Source: an uncultured Clostridia bacterium
Lineage (GTDB): Bacteria > Bacillota > Clostridia > Lachnospirales > Cellulosilyticaceae
Length of the DNA stretch: 64,000 nt
Assembly: GCA_937981575.1 (NCBI GenBank)
Contig: CALJNR010000012.1
Coordinates: 124,001 to 188,000 of the forward strand
Direction: 5' to 3'
Shown: piece by piece, positions 25,410 to 35,780 of the stretch
Layout of the letters: every line of letters begins with the position of its first letter
How positions within the stretch are numbered: position 1 is the first letter of the stretch
The notes under the pieces: model-generated
The model's database searches: none
The model's input: only the letters and a program-made list of their open reading frames with translations
What the model was told of the DNA's origin: nothing
Made by a program: the position numbers and the translations under genes

Positions 25410-28400
25410 CTATCCATTTTTTTGAGCGGTTGCCAGCATCAGTTTAATACGATTAATCTGATTAACCTTTGAAGCGCCTGGATCATAATCGACGGTTACA
25501 ATATTTGCTCTGGGGTAAACTTTTCTAAGTGCTTTAACCATTCCTCTGGCCGTTGTATGATTAGGCAGACATCCAAACGGCTGAAGGCACACAACATTAC
25601 TGATTTCATCTTCGAGCAGGCTCATAATTTCTCCTGTTAAAAACCAGCCTTCTCCCATTTGATGACCAAGTGACATCACCTTACCTGCCAAATCTGCCAG
25701 ATGTGTAATGGCATGAGGTGGTTCAAACCTCTTGCTATTAGCTAAAGAATCTTTTATAACTTTTCTCTTTTTCTCTAAATACCAAATAACTGCCCTTCCG
25801 CTTAAAAATCCTATAAGGGATTTATCTAAACACTCATATTTAAACTTTTGGTTATAAGCACAGTATAAGAGAAAATCCAAAAGATCAGGCATAACCACTT
25901 CTGCCCCTTCATCTTCAACCATTTCTACGGCATTATTATTCGCTTCTGGATGATACTTGACATAGATTTCTCCAACTAGTGCAACTCTTGGCTTCTTTAC
26001 ATCTACTATTTCCAGCTCATCAAATGATTTAACAATCGCTTCGACATTCTTCTTAAAATCTTTCATATTGCCTGTTCTTATATTATCCTTGCATACCTGA
26101 ACCCAACTGTCATAAAGCTGATTTGCTGAGCCTTTCTTTTTCTCATAAGGCCTAGTACGGTATAAAACCCGCATCAGCAGATCGCCATATAATAATCCCA
26201 TAACAGCCTTATTTACGAATGATAGTGTAAATTTAATTCCAGGGTTTTCTTCAAGCCCTGAAGCATTTAATGAAATAACTGGTACTTTCGCTAATCCACT
26301 TTCATAAAGTGCTTTTCTTAGAAAACCTATATAGTTTGATGCTCTGCAGCCTCCGCCGGTTTGCGTAATCATTAAGGATGTATTCTCAAGGTCATAGCTG
26401 CCGCTTTTAAGTGCCCGTATAAACTGCCCAACAACCATAACTGCTGGATAGCAAGCATCATTATTAACATACTTTAGTCCTTCTTCAATATCCTCAGGTT
26501 CCATTTTGCCTAAAATCTTAACCTGATATCCTGAAACATTAAAAGCTTCTTCTAAAAACTGAAAATGCATAGGAGACATCTGAGGTGCTAAAATGGTATG
26601 CTGTTTTTTCATTGACTTTGTAAAAACGATCCGCGTTGTATCCCTGTTGCTGATGGCGGCTTTAGAAGAGATTTTTTCTCTCTCATTTAAGGCCGCCTTT
26701 AAAGAACGGATCCGGATTTTAACGGCTCCTAGATTACTACCTTCATCAATTTTAATTAAGGTATAAATTTTTCCCTTAGATTCTAATATGTTTTGTACTT
26801 CATCTGAAGTAACGGCATCAAGTCCACATCCAAATGACGTAAGCTGAATAAGTTCTAGATTATTTTGGCTGCTGACAAAGTGGGCTGCTCTGTACAGTCT
26901 ATTATAATACGTCCATTGATCAAGAACACGAAGCGGTCTTTCTACTTCCCCTAAATGTGCTATTGCATCTTCAGTAAATACCGCCAGTCCTTCTGCTGTT
27001 ATAACACGGGTTAGCTCATGATTGATTTCAGGATCAATATGATAAGGTCTTCCACTCACAACAATCCCTTGAATATGATGCTGATGGATATAAGCCAGTG
27101 TTTCCTCACCTTTTTTCTGGATATCTTCTTTAAAGGCAGTTAATACTTCATAACCTCTATCAATCGCTTTTTTAATTTCATCTTTAGAAATATCAAAAGC
27201 CTCTAATTCTCCACAAAGCTGTTTTGTCATAGACGCTTTAGATTCAAAATTTAAAAAGGGATGCTTAAAACATATGTTTTTTTCTTTTATAGCCTCTATA
27301 TTATTTTTAATTACTTCTGGATATGAAGTAACAACAGGACAGTTATAATGGTTATCTGAATGTTTATCTTCTTTTCTTTCATAAGGAACACAAGGATAAA
27401 AGATAAATTTTACCCCTTGCTCGATTAAATCCATAATATGTCCATGTGTTACTTTCGCTGGATAACATACTGTTTCCGAAGGAATGGTAGAAATACCTTT
27501 TTCATACAATACTTTTGTTGTTCTTGATGAAAGCTGTACCCTGAATCCCAATTCAGTAAAAAAAGCATGCCAAAATGGATAATGCTCATAAATATTAAGA
27601 ACCCTAGGAATTCCGACGGTTCCTCTTTTAGCGTCTTCATACTTTAAAGCCTCATACTGGAAAGTCCGGTCATATTTATAGTGATAAAGGTTAGGTACTT
27701 CGGGAACATTTGAAAGCTCCTGCTGCATTCGTTCACATTTATTGCCATAAATAAAGCGTCTGCCATCACTTAATTTATTAATTGTCAACAGGCATCTATT
27801 TTCACATCCAGTGCACCTTGATGGCTTTTTAGTTATTTTAAGGTGCTTGATTTGCTCTGCCTTAAGCAGCGTGCTTAGCTTATCCCCTTGTCTCTTTTTA
27901 GCCAAGAGAGCTGCTCCATAAGCTCCCATAAGCCCTGCAATATCTGGCCTTATAACTTCTTTTCCTAATATCATTTCCAGGGCCCTGAGTACCGCATCAT
28001 TGTAAAACGTTCCTCCCTGTACAATAACTTTGTCACCAACTTCTCTTGTATTTCTTAATTTAATGACTTTGTATAAAGCATTTTTAATAACTGAATAAGA
28101 TAGACCAGCAGATATATCTCCGATAGACGCCCCCTCTTTTTGCGCTTCTTTTACCTTTGAATTCATAAAAACAGTACACCTGCTTCCTAAATCAACAGGT
28201 TGCTTTGCGCGAAGGGCCTCAAGTCCAAATTTTTCAATAGGCATTCCAAGAGAGCTGCTGAAAGTTTCTATAAAAGATCCGCAGCCTGACGAACAAGCCT
28301 CATTCAAGGTTACAGAATGAACGATCCCTTTCTTTGTTTTGATACACTTCATATCCTGCCCGCCAATATCTAAAATAAAATCGACACCATTAACAAATCT

Positions 28401-29624
28401 TTCAGCTGCTGTATAATGTGCTATCGTTTCTACTTCCCCAATGTCCACTTGAAATGTATTTTTAATAAGCGCTTCTCCATATCCCGTAGCACATGAATAA
28501 CTGATTGAAACATGCTTTGGCAGCATAGTCATCAGCTTAATGAGCTGGTGCGCAATCAACTTTAGCGGATCTCCTTTATTACTTCCATAAAAAGAATATA
28601 ATAATTCTCCTGCTTCACCAATAAGTGCGATTTTAGTTGTCGTAGACCCTGCATCTATTCCTAAGTAAGTTTTTCCTTTATAATGCTCTAAGTTTTCCCT
28701 TGTAATTTTATACTGGCTATGTCTTAATTGAAAAGCCTCAATTTCTTCGTTGTTTTCAAATAAAGGAGGAAGTGGGTTTTTAATAGATAATGCATCTGTC
28801 TGTGTTTCTAGTTTTTCAATTAAAATTTTAAAAGGTATCTGCTTACTTTTATAAGATAATAAAGCTGCTCCTAAGGCTACAAATAATTCAGGATTCTCCG
28901 GAGTAACAGCCTCTTCTTCTTTTAGGTGTAATGTTTCACAAAATCTTTTCCTAAGTTCGGATAGAAAATGAAGCGGCCCGCCCAAGAAAACTACTTTACC
29001 TTGTATTGTTTTGCCACACGCCAGCACTGTAATGGTTTGGTTGACAACAGCCTGAAAAATAGAAGCTGCAATATCTTCTTTATCAGCTCCTTCATTAATA
29101 AGCGGCTGAATGTCTGTTTTAGCAAATACCCCGCATCGTGCTGCAATAGGGTAAATAACTTTGTGGTTTTTTGCAAGTTCATTAAGCCCCCCAGCATCTG
29201 TCTGCAAAAGGACTGCCATCTGATCAATAAATGCCCCTGTGCCTCCTGCACATGTTCCATTCATTCTCTGCTCTAAAGCCCCATCAAAAAAAGTAATTTT
29301 TGCATCTTCCCCCCCTAGCTCTATTGCAACATCTGCGCTGTCAACATACTCTTCAACCGCTTTTGTACAGCAAATAACTTCCTGAATAAAATCAATCCCT
29401 GCGATCTTCGATAGTCCCATAGCCCCCGAACCGGTCATCACTATTTTTAGGTCACAATTGCCTAACTGAATGTAGCTTTCCTTCAAAAATTCTATTAATG
29501 TATTTTTAATATTAGAAAAGTGTCTTTCATATTTTGAGAAAACTATTTCCAGCTTTGCATTTAAAAAGGTAACTTTTATAGTAGTTGACCCAATATCTAT
29601 CCCTACATATAAAACATTATTCAT
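25410..29624 (-). CDS. Giant 2-hydroxyacyl-CoA dehydratase activase-like protein
   Basis: A 1404-residue protein with two tandem ASKHA-fold activase domains. Domain 1 (about 5-260) has [10 protein letters not shown], then C125 in CAGGTGAF and C164 in ARCGVF. Domain 2 (about 320-580) has [10 protein letters not shown], then C444 and C483 in matching positions. In HgdC-type activases these cysteines hold the [4Fe-4S] cluster shared at the dimer interface. A DUF2229 region follows (with CTGCENRC near 620), then a segment resembling dehydratase subunits with further cysteines. Such proteins use ATP to drive low-potential electron transfer. No dehydratase, CoA-transferase or flavoprotein gene is adjacent, so the target is unknown. 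Confidence 0.88.
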   Translation of the reverse strand: MNNVLYVGIDIGSTTIKVTFLNAKLEIVFSKYERHFSNIKNTLIEFLKESYIQLGNCDLKIVMTGSGAMGLSKIAGIDFIQEVICCTKAVEEYVDSADVAIELGGEDAKITFFDGALEQRMNGTCAGGTGAFIDQMAVLLQTDAGGLNELAKNHKVIYPIAARCGVFAKTDIQPLINEGADKEDIAASIFQAVVNQTITVLACGKTIQGKVVFLGGPLHFLSELRKRFCETLHLKEEEAVTPENPELFVALGAALLSYKSKQIPFKILIEKLETQTDALSIKNPLPPLFENNEEIEAFQLRHSQYKITRENLEHYKGKTYLGIDAGSTTTKIALIGEAGELLYSFYGSNKGDPLKLIAHQLIKLMTMLPKHVSISYSCATGYGEALIKNTFQVDIGEVETIAHYTAAERFVNGVDFILDIGGQDMKCIKTKKGIVHSVTLNEACSSGCGSFIETFSSSLGMPIEKFGLEALRAKQPVDLGSRCTVFMNSKVKEAQKEGASIGDISAGLSYSVIKNALYKVIKLRNTREVGDKVIVQGGTFYNDAVLRALEMILGKEVIRPDIAGLMGAYGAALLAKKRQGDKLSTLLKAEQIKHLKITKKPSRCTGCENRCLLTINKLSDGRRFIYGNKCERMQQELSNVPEVPNLYHYKYDRTFQYEALKYEDAKRGTVGIPRVLNIYEHYPFWHAFFTELGFRVQLSSRTTKVLYEKGISTIPSETVCYPAKVTHGHIMDLIEQGVKFIFYPCVPYERKEDKHSDNHYNCPVVTSYPEVIKNNIEAIKEKNICFKHPFLNFESKASMTKQLCGELEAFDISKDEIKKAIDRGYEVLTAFKEDIQKKGEETLAYIHQHHIQGIVVSGRPYHIDPEINHELTRVITAEGLAVFTEDAIAHLGEVERPLRVLDQWTYYNRLYRAAHFVSSQNNLELIQLTSFGCGLDAVTSDEVQNILESKGKIYTLIKIDEGSNLGAVKIRIRSLKAALNEREKISSKAAISNRDTTRIVFTKSMKKQHTILAPQMSPMHFQFLEEAFNVSGYQVKILGKMEPEDIEEGLKYVNNDACYPAVMVVGQFIRALKSGSYDLENTSLMITQTGGGCRASNYIGFLRKALYESGLAKVPVISLNASGLEENPGIKFTLSFVNKAVMGLLYGDLLMRVLYRTRPYEKKKGSANQLYDSWVQVCKDNIRTGNMKDFKKNVEAIVKSFDELEIVDVKKPRVALVGEIYVKYHPEANNNAVEMVEDEGAEVVMPDLLDFLLYCAYNQKFKYECLDKSLIGFLSGRAVIWYLEKKRKVIKDSLANSKRFEPPHAITHLADLAGKVMSLGHQMGEGWFLTGEIMSLLEDEISNVVCLQPFGCLPNHTTARGMVKALRKVYPRANIVTVDYDPGASKVNQINRIKLMLATAQKNG

Positions 29625-29756
29625 ACTACACTCCCCATAGACTTATTATAAAACGTTAAATCAGTTAGACTTCTATATTCTATGAAAATAATAAAACAGT
29701 TATACATTCATAAGCATATCCATATAATATTCTAAATATGCTATATGAACTTATAA

Positions 29757-29797
29757 CAAAAAAAGATAGATAAGAGGTTATCTCATCTATCTTTTTT
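29757..29797. terminator. Intrinsic terminator of valS
   Basis: AAAAGATAGAT pairs with ATCTATCTTTT, with an inner GAG/CTC pairing and a two-base bulge. T-runs lie on both exits. Confidence 0.85.
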
Positions 29798-29800
29798 GAT

Positions 29801-32443
29801 TTATTTTTTTAAACTCTCAATACGTTCTAAAACAACATTGAGCATTGCCTCATATTTTTCCCTTTTTGCACGCTCTTCTTCTATAAGTTTAGCAGGTGCT
29901 TTGGCAACAAATCCTTCATTTGAAAGCTTTTTATCTACCCTCTCCACTTCCATCTGAAGCTTTTCCTTCTCTTTTTGAAGTCTTTCTAGTTCTTTCTTAA
30001 GGTCTACTAAATCTGCAAAAGGCACATACAATGAAGCATTCGGAATAATACTGGATACCGCATCACTTTCAATACCCTCTTTATCTTTTTGAACAACAAC
30101 TTCTGATGCAAAAGCTAATACACCGAAGAAGAGTTTTCCTCTTTCAAAAACATCAATAATCTTAGGTAATTCAGAAACAACAAATACTTTAGCTTTTCTG
30201 GACGGCGGAACATTCATTTCACTTCTTAAATTACGAATATTACGTACTGCCCCTTTAATCAATTCGATTTCCTCTTCATCCTCAACAAAATGCCACGCAT
30301 TACTAAAGGCTGGCCACTCAGAAACCATAATGCTTTCTTCTCCGCTTTGAAGACTCATAAATATCTCTTCCGTAATAAATGGAATATATGGATGAAGCAT
30401 CTTCAGCACGTTAGTCATAACTGTTCTAAGTGTCCATAGAGCTGCTGGTCTCGTACTATCCTCTCTATTATAAAGACGAGGTTTTACCATTTCGATGTAC
30501 CAATCACAGAATTCTTCCCATGCAAAATCATAAAGCTTCTGTACAGCTATCCCTAATTCATATTTATCCATATTATCAGTAACTTCTTTAGCTAAAGTAT
30601 TCGCTTTAGAAAGAATCCACCTATCCGCAGCAGTAAGGTTATCCGGCATACCGCTCATCTTTTCATCTGTATCATCAAAGTTCATTAAAATAAAGCGTGC
30701 TGCGTTCCAAAGCTTGTTGCCAAAGTTACGATTTGCTTCAACCCTTTCATAATAAAAACGCATATCATTTCCAGGTGCATTCCCTGTTACTAGTGTAAGC
30801 CTAAGCGCATCTGCTCCATACTTTTCAATCACTTCAAGCGGGTCTATTCCATTTCCTAATGACTTGCTCATCTTGCGTCCTTCAGAATCTCTAATGAGTC
30901 CATGGATCAGGACATCTTTAAAAGGAACTGCTCCCATTTGCTCAAGTCCTGAAAAAACCATGCGAACAACCCAGAAAAAGATAATATCGTAGCCTGTAAC
31001 CAGCACACTGGTTGGATAAAAGTATTCCAAATCCTTTGTTTTTTCCGGCCATCCAAGGGTTGAAAAAGGCCATAAGGCTGAACTAAACCATGTATCTAAT
31101 GTATCTTCATCTTGAATCAGACTGTGACTGCTGCATTTGCTGCATTTTTGAGGATTTTCCCTTGCAATAATAATTTCGCCGCATGCTTCGCAGTAATAAG
31201 CAGGAATTCTATGTCCCCACCATAGCTGTCTTGAAATACACCAGTCTCTGATGTTTTCAAGCCAATGCAGATAAGTTTTTCCAAATCTTTCAGGTACAAA
31301 ACGAAGATCCCCATCATGAAGCGCTTTTATTGCCGGCTTTGCCAATTCTTCCATTTTAACAAACCATTGTGCTTTAACCATAGGCTCTATAACACATTTA
31401 CATCTATCGTGGGTTCCTACATTATGAGCATGAGGTTCCACTTTGATAAGATATCCTAAGTTCTCAAGATCCTTAACCATTTCTTTTCTTGCTTCATAGC
31501 GGTCAAGTCCAGCATATTTGCCAGCCAGTTCATTCATTCTGCCATCATCACTAAGCACGCAGACTTGCGGAAGATTATGACGTACTCCTACTTCAAAGTC
31601 GTTAGGGTCGTGAGCCGGTGTAATTTTAACAACGCCTGTTCCAAACTCCATGTCTACATAGTCATCTGCAATGATTGGAATCTCTCTGTCCATCAGAGGA
31701 AGCCTTACTTTTTTCCCTATTAAATGAACGTATCTTTCATCTTTGGGATTCACTGCAACAGCTGTGTCCCCAAGAAGTGTTTCCGGTCTTGTTGTTGCAA
31801 GATTGATAAACTCATCTGTACCAACAATCGGATATCTAAGGTGCCAAAAGCTTCCTTCTTTTTCAGTATGCTCAACTTCTGCATCTGATATGGACGTTCC
31901 GCATTCCGGACACCAGTTAATAATTCTGGCACCTCTATAGATATAGCCTTTTTCATAAAGTTTAACGAAAACCTCCTGAACAGCATTCGAAAGACCTTTA
32001 TCCATTGTAAAACGTTCTCTTTCCCAGTCACAGGAACTTCCTAATTTCTTAAGCTGCTCAATAATACGTCCGCCGTATTGCTCTTTCCATTCCCAAGCCC
32101 GTTCCAAAAATCCTTCTCTTCCTAAATCTTCTTTGGCAATACCTTCTTTGTTCAGCTGTTCAACAATCTTTACTTCCGTTGCAATGCTGGCATGATCTGT
32201 TCCTGGCATCCATAAGGCATTGTATCCCTGCATGCGTTTATATCTAATTAAAATATCTTGCAAGGTATTATCCAGTGCATGGCCCATATGAAGCTGTCCT
32301 GTAATATTGGGAGGCGGAATAACAATTGTAAAAGGTTCTTTTTGGGAATCTGCTTCTGCATGAAAATAACCTTTATCTATCCACTTTTTATAAAGCTTTT
32401 CTTCTACAATACTTGGATCGTATATTTTTTCTAATTCTTTCAT
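29801..32443 (-). CDS. valS: Valyl-tRNA synthetase
   Basis: ValS charges tRNA-Val. The 880 residues show the class-I HIGH box as HMGH (52-55) after PPPNITGQ, the CP1 editing domain with GTDH near 81 and the [13 protein letters not shown] segment, a zinc-like knuckle pair (CEACGEII and CSKCSS), the KMSKS loop at 524-528, the anticodon-binding helix domain, and the C-terminal tRNA-binding coiled coil. The start follows AGGAGG. It is preceded by a small membrane-protein gene and a T-box leader, so both are probably induced when valine tRNA is uncharged. Confidence 0.97.
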   Translation of the reverse strand: MKELEKIYDPSIVEEKLYKKWIDKGYFHAEADSQKEPFTIVIPPPNITGQLHMGHALDNTLQDILIRYKRMQGYNALWMPGTDHASIATEVKIVEQLNKEGIAKEDLGREGFLERAWEWKEQYGGRIIEQLKKLGSSCDWERERFTMDKGLSNAVQEVFVKLYEKGYIYRGARIINWCPECGTSISDAEVEHTEKEGSFWHLRYPIVGTDEFINLATTRPETLLGDTAVAVNPKDERYVHLIGKKVRLPLMDREIPIIADDYVDMEFGTGVVKITPAHDPNDFEVGVRHNLPQVCVLSDDGRMNELAGKYAGLDRYEARKEMVKDLENLGYLIKVEPHAHNVGTHDRCKCVIEPMVKAQWFVKMEELAKPAIKALHDGDLRFVPERFGKTYLHWLENIRDWCISRQLWWGHRIPAYYCEACGEIIIARENPQKCSKCSSHSLIQDEDTLDTWFSSALWPFSTLGWPEKTKDLEYFYPTSVLVTGYDIIFFWVVRMVFSGLEQMGAVPFKDVLIHGLIRDSEGRKMSKSLGNGIDPLEVIEKYGADALRLTLVTGNAPGNDMRFYYERVEANRNFGNKLWNAARFILMNFDDTDEKMSGMPDNLTAADRWILSKANTLAKEVTDNMDKYELGIAVQKLYDFAWEEFCDWYIEMVKPRLYNREDSTRPAALWTLRTVMTNVLKMLHPYIPFITEEIFMSLQSGEESIMVSEWPAFSNAWHFVEDEEEIELIKGAVRNIRNLRSEMNVPPSRKAKVFVVSELPKIIDVFERGKLFFGVLAFASEVVVQKDKEGIESDAVSSIIPNASLYVPFADLVDLKKELERLQKEKEKLQMEVERVDKKLSNEGFVAKAPAKLIEEERAKREKYEAMLNVVLERIESLKK

Positions 32444-32464
32444 TTTGCTCCTCCTTATTTTTTC

Positions 32465-32665
32465 TTACTTAATCATTAAAAACAAAAATCCTATGGCGCA
32501 AACAACCAAACCTGATAACTTTACAGCTATAACAGCCCCGCTTATTAAAAGCTGTATTTCTTCTTCATCTTTTTTGTCAAGCTTTGTTTTCGCAATAACA
32601 ATACGTTTTGCAAAAAAGGTAATTATTACCCCTATGCAAAATAATATAAAACCTATGATCTGCAT
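32465..32665 (-). CDS. Small two-helix membrane protein between T-box and valS
   Basis: A 66-residue product with two hydrophobic helices (about residues 2-19 and 41-65) around a charged KTKLDKKDEEE segment. I chose the ATG at 32665, preceded by TAGGTG, because the in-frame ATG at 32734 lies inside the T-box terminator hairpin. The gene sits after the T-box terminator and 21 nt before valS, so it should be expressed with valS on valine limitation. The family is not recognised, and I infer a real gene from position, hydrophobic pattern and start signals. Confidence 0.6.
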   Translation of the reverse strand: MQIIGFILFCIGVIITFFAKRIVIAKTKLDKKDEEEIQLLISGAVIAVKLSGLVVCAIGFLFLMIK

Positions 32666-32715
32666 GATTTCACCTAGCCCTATCTTTCTCAAAGCTTCCT
32701 GGAATCTTTTGAAAA

Positions 32716-32924
32716 TAAAAAAGAGCCTTTTCATCCTTAATTTAAGGACGAAAAAACTCGTGGTACCACCTTAATTCTTTACAATCATGTAAAGCACTCT
32801 CACTGCTGTAACGGGCAGACCCGCTATTTTCTACTATTATTTCAAAAACAGTGCTCAAAAGCTACCTTCTAATATGCTTTACGCAAGAAGACTTTCAGCT
32901 TGTTAATCTTCTCTCTCTATCCGC
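32716..32924 (-). ncRNA. T-box leader (predicted tRNA-Val sensor)
   Basis: On the minus strand the T-box motif AAGGTGGTACCACG lies at 32759-32772. Just downstream is the terminator CGTCCTTAAATTAAGGATG (32732-32750) followed by a T-rich run, and upstream a stem I region with AGAGAG (AG bulge). A TATAAT at 32931-32936 suggests a start near 32924. A GTA triplet in GAAGGTAGC could be the valine specifier, but I could not fold stem I to confirm this. Downstream genes are a small membrane protein and valS. Confidence 0.92.
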
Positions 32925-32980
32925 AGTCATATTATACTCCTCTTTATCATCGCCTATATTATTTTTTTATCATTCTTATT

Positions 32981-34114
32981 TTATGCATCTTCTGTTGTTT
33001 TGTCAAGGGATCTGTCTATTCTTGCATTATATTCATTAATTTTAAGATTAATGAGCTCTCTCATATCCTCATTCTCCTGCAAAGCAAATACTTCTTTCCA
33101 CAGTGCCTCTTCATAAGTATTTAAGGCTTGCAGCTGCTCAGCAGTCTTCTGTTTGTCTGCTTTAATTGTTTTAAGTGCATTAACCTTTTTAGGGGCCAAA
33201 GCCCAGTCCGCCAAATTTTCAATATATTCGATATGAATTTTTTTACTTCGTATAACCTCCAGCATCTTTTCCTCTATCTCAGTAAGAATCTGATTAAGCT
33301 GCAAGTATTTTTTTTCATTGTCCTTATTCTTTATATATCTATTATAATACATCTCAAGCTTAGCCACACTGTCAACACCCAGTTTCTCATATTGGAAATC
33401 CAGATATCTGGTTTGATGAAAATATCTTATTTTTGATTTATTAAGGTACTTGACTGCCTTTTGCTGTAAAATGACATTAGCATTAAGTGCGTGATCAATT
33501 CGATCTTTAGAATATAATATGCCTGCTAAAAATACGATTAATAAACATCCAAATATGCTGAGAAATATCCATACTTCATCTCTTAGTATCTGCATAAAAG
33601 CAAAAGAAATGATCATACAGAGTGCCATCGCTATAATAAAGAAAACACTGAACATCTTAAGAAATTGATAACCCTTTAAAAGAGCCTCCCGCTCTTCTAA
33701 GAGCTCTTCCTTTTCTTCTTGTAGATAGATCATATAACTTTCGGTTTCCTTTTGCCTTCTCTCTGCTTCATGCATTTCTTGAATGAGGTTTGGAAGTTCA
33801 TCTTCATACTGTGAAATGAGAAAAAGTGCTTTATTATTTTTGATGAGTCTTCCTCTTAAGTTTTGCTTTTTTTCTGTAATATCTTTAGCTTTATTGGCGA
33901 GGATATTAAGTTTTTCGATGTCTTCTTTATCTAGTGCTTCAAACTTCTTAATTTCCTCTTCTCTATTTTCTAAGTCCATTAGATATTCACTGGTACGTCT
34001 TTTTTTAATAAAAAGCTCATTAAGTTCCTCAAATAATTCTTCTATTGTAGATGAGGCAATCGGTTTATTATGTTTTTTATTGACACTTCGAAACAAATCC
34101 CCAAATATACCCAT
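32981..34114 (-). CDS. Coiled-coil protein with a central membrane hairpin
   Basis: The 377 residues divide into an N-terminal coiled coil (about 22-150, rich in E/K/L), two membrane helices close together (about 152-175 and 181-201), and a second mostly helical coiled-coil half (about 202-377). Both large halves should lie on the same, probably cytoplasmic, side. No enzymatic motif is visible and I do not recognise the family. The start follows AAAAAGGGAG. It is transcribed towards the T-box of valS and downstream of the S1-domain gene, from which it is separated by a terminator and repeat copy D. Confidence 0.75.
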   Translation of the reverse strand: MGIFGDLFRSVNKKHNKPIASSTIEELFEELNELFIKKRRTSEYLMDLENREEEIKKFEALDKEDIEKLNILANKAKDITEKKQNLRGRLIKNNKALFLISQYEDELPNLIQEMHEAERRQKETESYMIYLQEEKEELLEEREALLKGYQFLKMFSVFFIIAMALCMIISFAFMQILRDEVWIFLSIFGCLLIVFLAGILYSKDRIDHALNANVILQQKAVKYLNKSKIRYFHQTRYLDFQYEKLGVDSVAKLEMYYNRYIKNKDNEKKYLQLNQILTEIEEKMLEVIRSKKIHIEYIENLADWALAPKKVNALKTIKADKQKTAEQLQALNTYEEALWKEVFALQENEDMRELINLKINEYNARIDRSLDKTTEDA

Positions 34115-34201
34115 GTTTTCTCCCTTTTTCTTTTGTTTTATTTATTGCACTCTTTAATGTTTTTCATCCATTCAAGAACTATATTTGGAACCTTGTCTAT
34201 A

Positions 34202-34284
34202 ACAAGAAAGCGTGCCAAAAACGCACGCACATGTGAAATAGGAAAGTTTGGTCCCTCGCCAACATGGGGTCTTTCCTATCTCAT
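34202..34284 (-). repeat. Terminator-anchored structured repeat, copy D
   Basis: On the minus strand it starts ATGAGATAGGAAAG right after the T-run of the S1-gene terminator and ends GCACGCTTTCTTGT. First hairpin: GAGATAGGAAAG with CTTTCCTATTTC, nearly perfect. Second hairpin: GCGTGC (34223-34228) with GCACGC (34210-34215). This is the best preserved copy. Confidence 0.78.
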
Positions 34285-34307
34285 AAAAAAGAACCCATAT
34301 GGGCTCT
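34285..34307 (-). terminator. Intrinsic terminator of the S1-domain gene
   Basis: GAGCCC pairs with GGGTTC across ATAT, followed by six T on the minus strand. The T-run borders repeat copy D. Confidence 0.82.
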
Positions 34308-34310
34308 TCA

Positions 34311-35459
34311 TTAAAATACACTGCCAAGTACATCTCCAAGCTTAGCACCTTCATCATCTTGATTCATATATTGAAGTATTTCAGGATCAGCTTTTTCTTC
34401 AACCTCTTTTAAGCTTAATGATATCTTTTTAGCTTCTTTATCAATACCAAGAATTTTAGCTTTTACTTGTTGTCCAATTTCTAAAACTTCTTCTGGTTTT
34501 TGTATTCTTTTATCAGAGATTTGTGAGATATGAATAAGCCCTTCCACATTATCACTGATTTTTGCAAACGCACCAAAGTGAGTAAAACGCGTAATTGTCA
34601 CATCAACCATTTGATCTTTTTCAAGATTAACTGTTTCAAGATACCAAGGATCCATATTAATATCTTTTAATCTTAGAGATATTTTGCCAGTCGCTTTATC
34701 TAGAGCTAATAAAGTCACTTCTACAGTTTGTCCTTCTTTTACAACATCTGATGGATGCTTAATTCTAACCCATGAAAGATCATTGTTATGAATCAGCCCG
34801 TCTACGCCCCCAAGATTTACAAAAACCCCATAAGGCATCAGTTTTGTAACAACTCCTGTATACTTTTCACCTTCTACTAACTCAGCTAATTTTTGTTTTT
34901 TAGCTTCCTCAGCACGTTTTGCAGCAATCTTTTTACCTGAAAGTACAATCTTTTTAGTCTTAGGATCCAACTCGATGATCTCTACTTCAATTTCTTGTCC
35001 TACATATTGAGATAAATCTTCTACATATGTATTTGAAATTTGAGATCCTGGAATAAATGCTCTTAATCCTTTAACTGGTGCTACCACTCCACCTTTAACA
35101 ACGTCTTTAATACGTACTGTAAACTTCTCCTTTTTATTAAAAAGTTCTTGAACGTCTTCAAGTGCCGTTTCAGCCTCAGCTCTTCTCTTAGAAACTAAAA
35201 CATTGCCTTCCCCGTCATCAACTTTAAGAACAGCAACTTCAAATTCATCTCCAACTTTAATACTGTTTTTATCAATATCATCATAAGAAAATTCATTCCA
35301 TGGAATTAAGCCGTCTGCATGATAACCTATATTTACAACTACTCCTTCTTCTTGAACTACAACAACTTTTGCTTTTAAGATGTCACCTCTATATATACGA
35401 GTCATTGACTTATCGATTTCCGCCATCAAGTCCGCCATGGTGAGATTTTGTTCATCCAT
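34311..35459 (-). CDS. rpsA: S1 RNA-binding domain protein (ribosomal protein S1 homologue)
   Basis: The 382 residues contain four S1-type OB folds at about 20-90, 100-170, 185-255 and 270-345, e.g. VVNIGYHADGLIPWNEFS, GVVAPVKGLRAFIPGSQIS, GVFVNLGGVDGLIHNNDLSW and GAFAKISDNVEGLIHISQIS. Four-domain forms are usual in Firmicutes and are thought to bind mRNA on or near the ribosome, although they are not always essential. I chose the ATG at 35459, which follows GGAGGAG; an upstream in-frame ATG lacks a ribosome site. It is monocistronic, ending at its own terminator. Confidence 0.93.
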   Translation of the reverse strand: MDEQNLTMADLMAEIDKSMTRIYRGDILKAKVVVVQEEGVVVNIGYHADGLIPWNEFSYDDIDKNSIKVGDEFEVAVLKVDDGEGNVLVSKRRAEAETALEDVQELFNKKEKFTVRIKDVVKGGVVAPVKGLRAFIPGSQISNTYVEDLSQYVGQEIEVEIIELDPKTKKIVLSGKKIAAKRAEEAKKQKLAELVEGEKYTGVVTKLMPYGVFVNLGGVDGLIHNNDLSWVRIKHPSDVVKEGQTVEVTLLALDKATGKISLRLKDINMDPWYLETVNLEKDQMVDVTITRFTHFGAFAKISDNVEGLIHISQISDKRIQKPEEVLEIGQQVKAKILGIDKEAKKISLSLKEVEEKADPEILQYMNQDDEGAKLGDVLGSVF

Positions 35460-35780
35460 TTTATTGCTCCTCCTTATTATCTGTAAATATACTCCTCTTA
35501 TTATACACATTCTAAAGATAAAAATATAGTATATTTGAAAGTTTTATTTAATAATTTCAAAAAACAACGTAAAAATTTATAAAATCCATTCTCATCTTCA
35601 GATCATTACACTTTATAAACAGATTTAAAAATAAATTATTAAAAAATATTGGTATTAAATTGTATAAATATCTAAATATACATATAATAAGCAAGTCCAT
35701 AGATTAATAATAGTATTTTATAGTTTCAGCATCTTTATGCTTAAGTATGAGAAAATAATTTTTAAGAAAGAAGGGTTAAA
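35460..35780. other. Divergent gap between S1 gene and transporter gene
   Basis: Very AT-rich. It must hold promoters for both flanking genes, but no unambiguous -35/-10 pair, riboswitch or ORF could be supported. Confidence 0.5.

Noticed and set aside
34311-35510. Longer start for the S1-domain protein
   Set aside because: The 17 extra codons lack a ribosome site, while the ATG at 35459 has GGAGGAG at good spacing.
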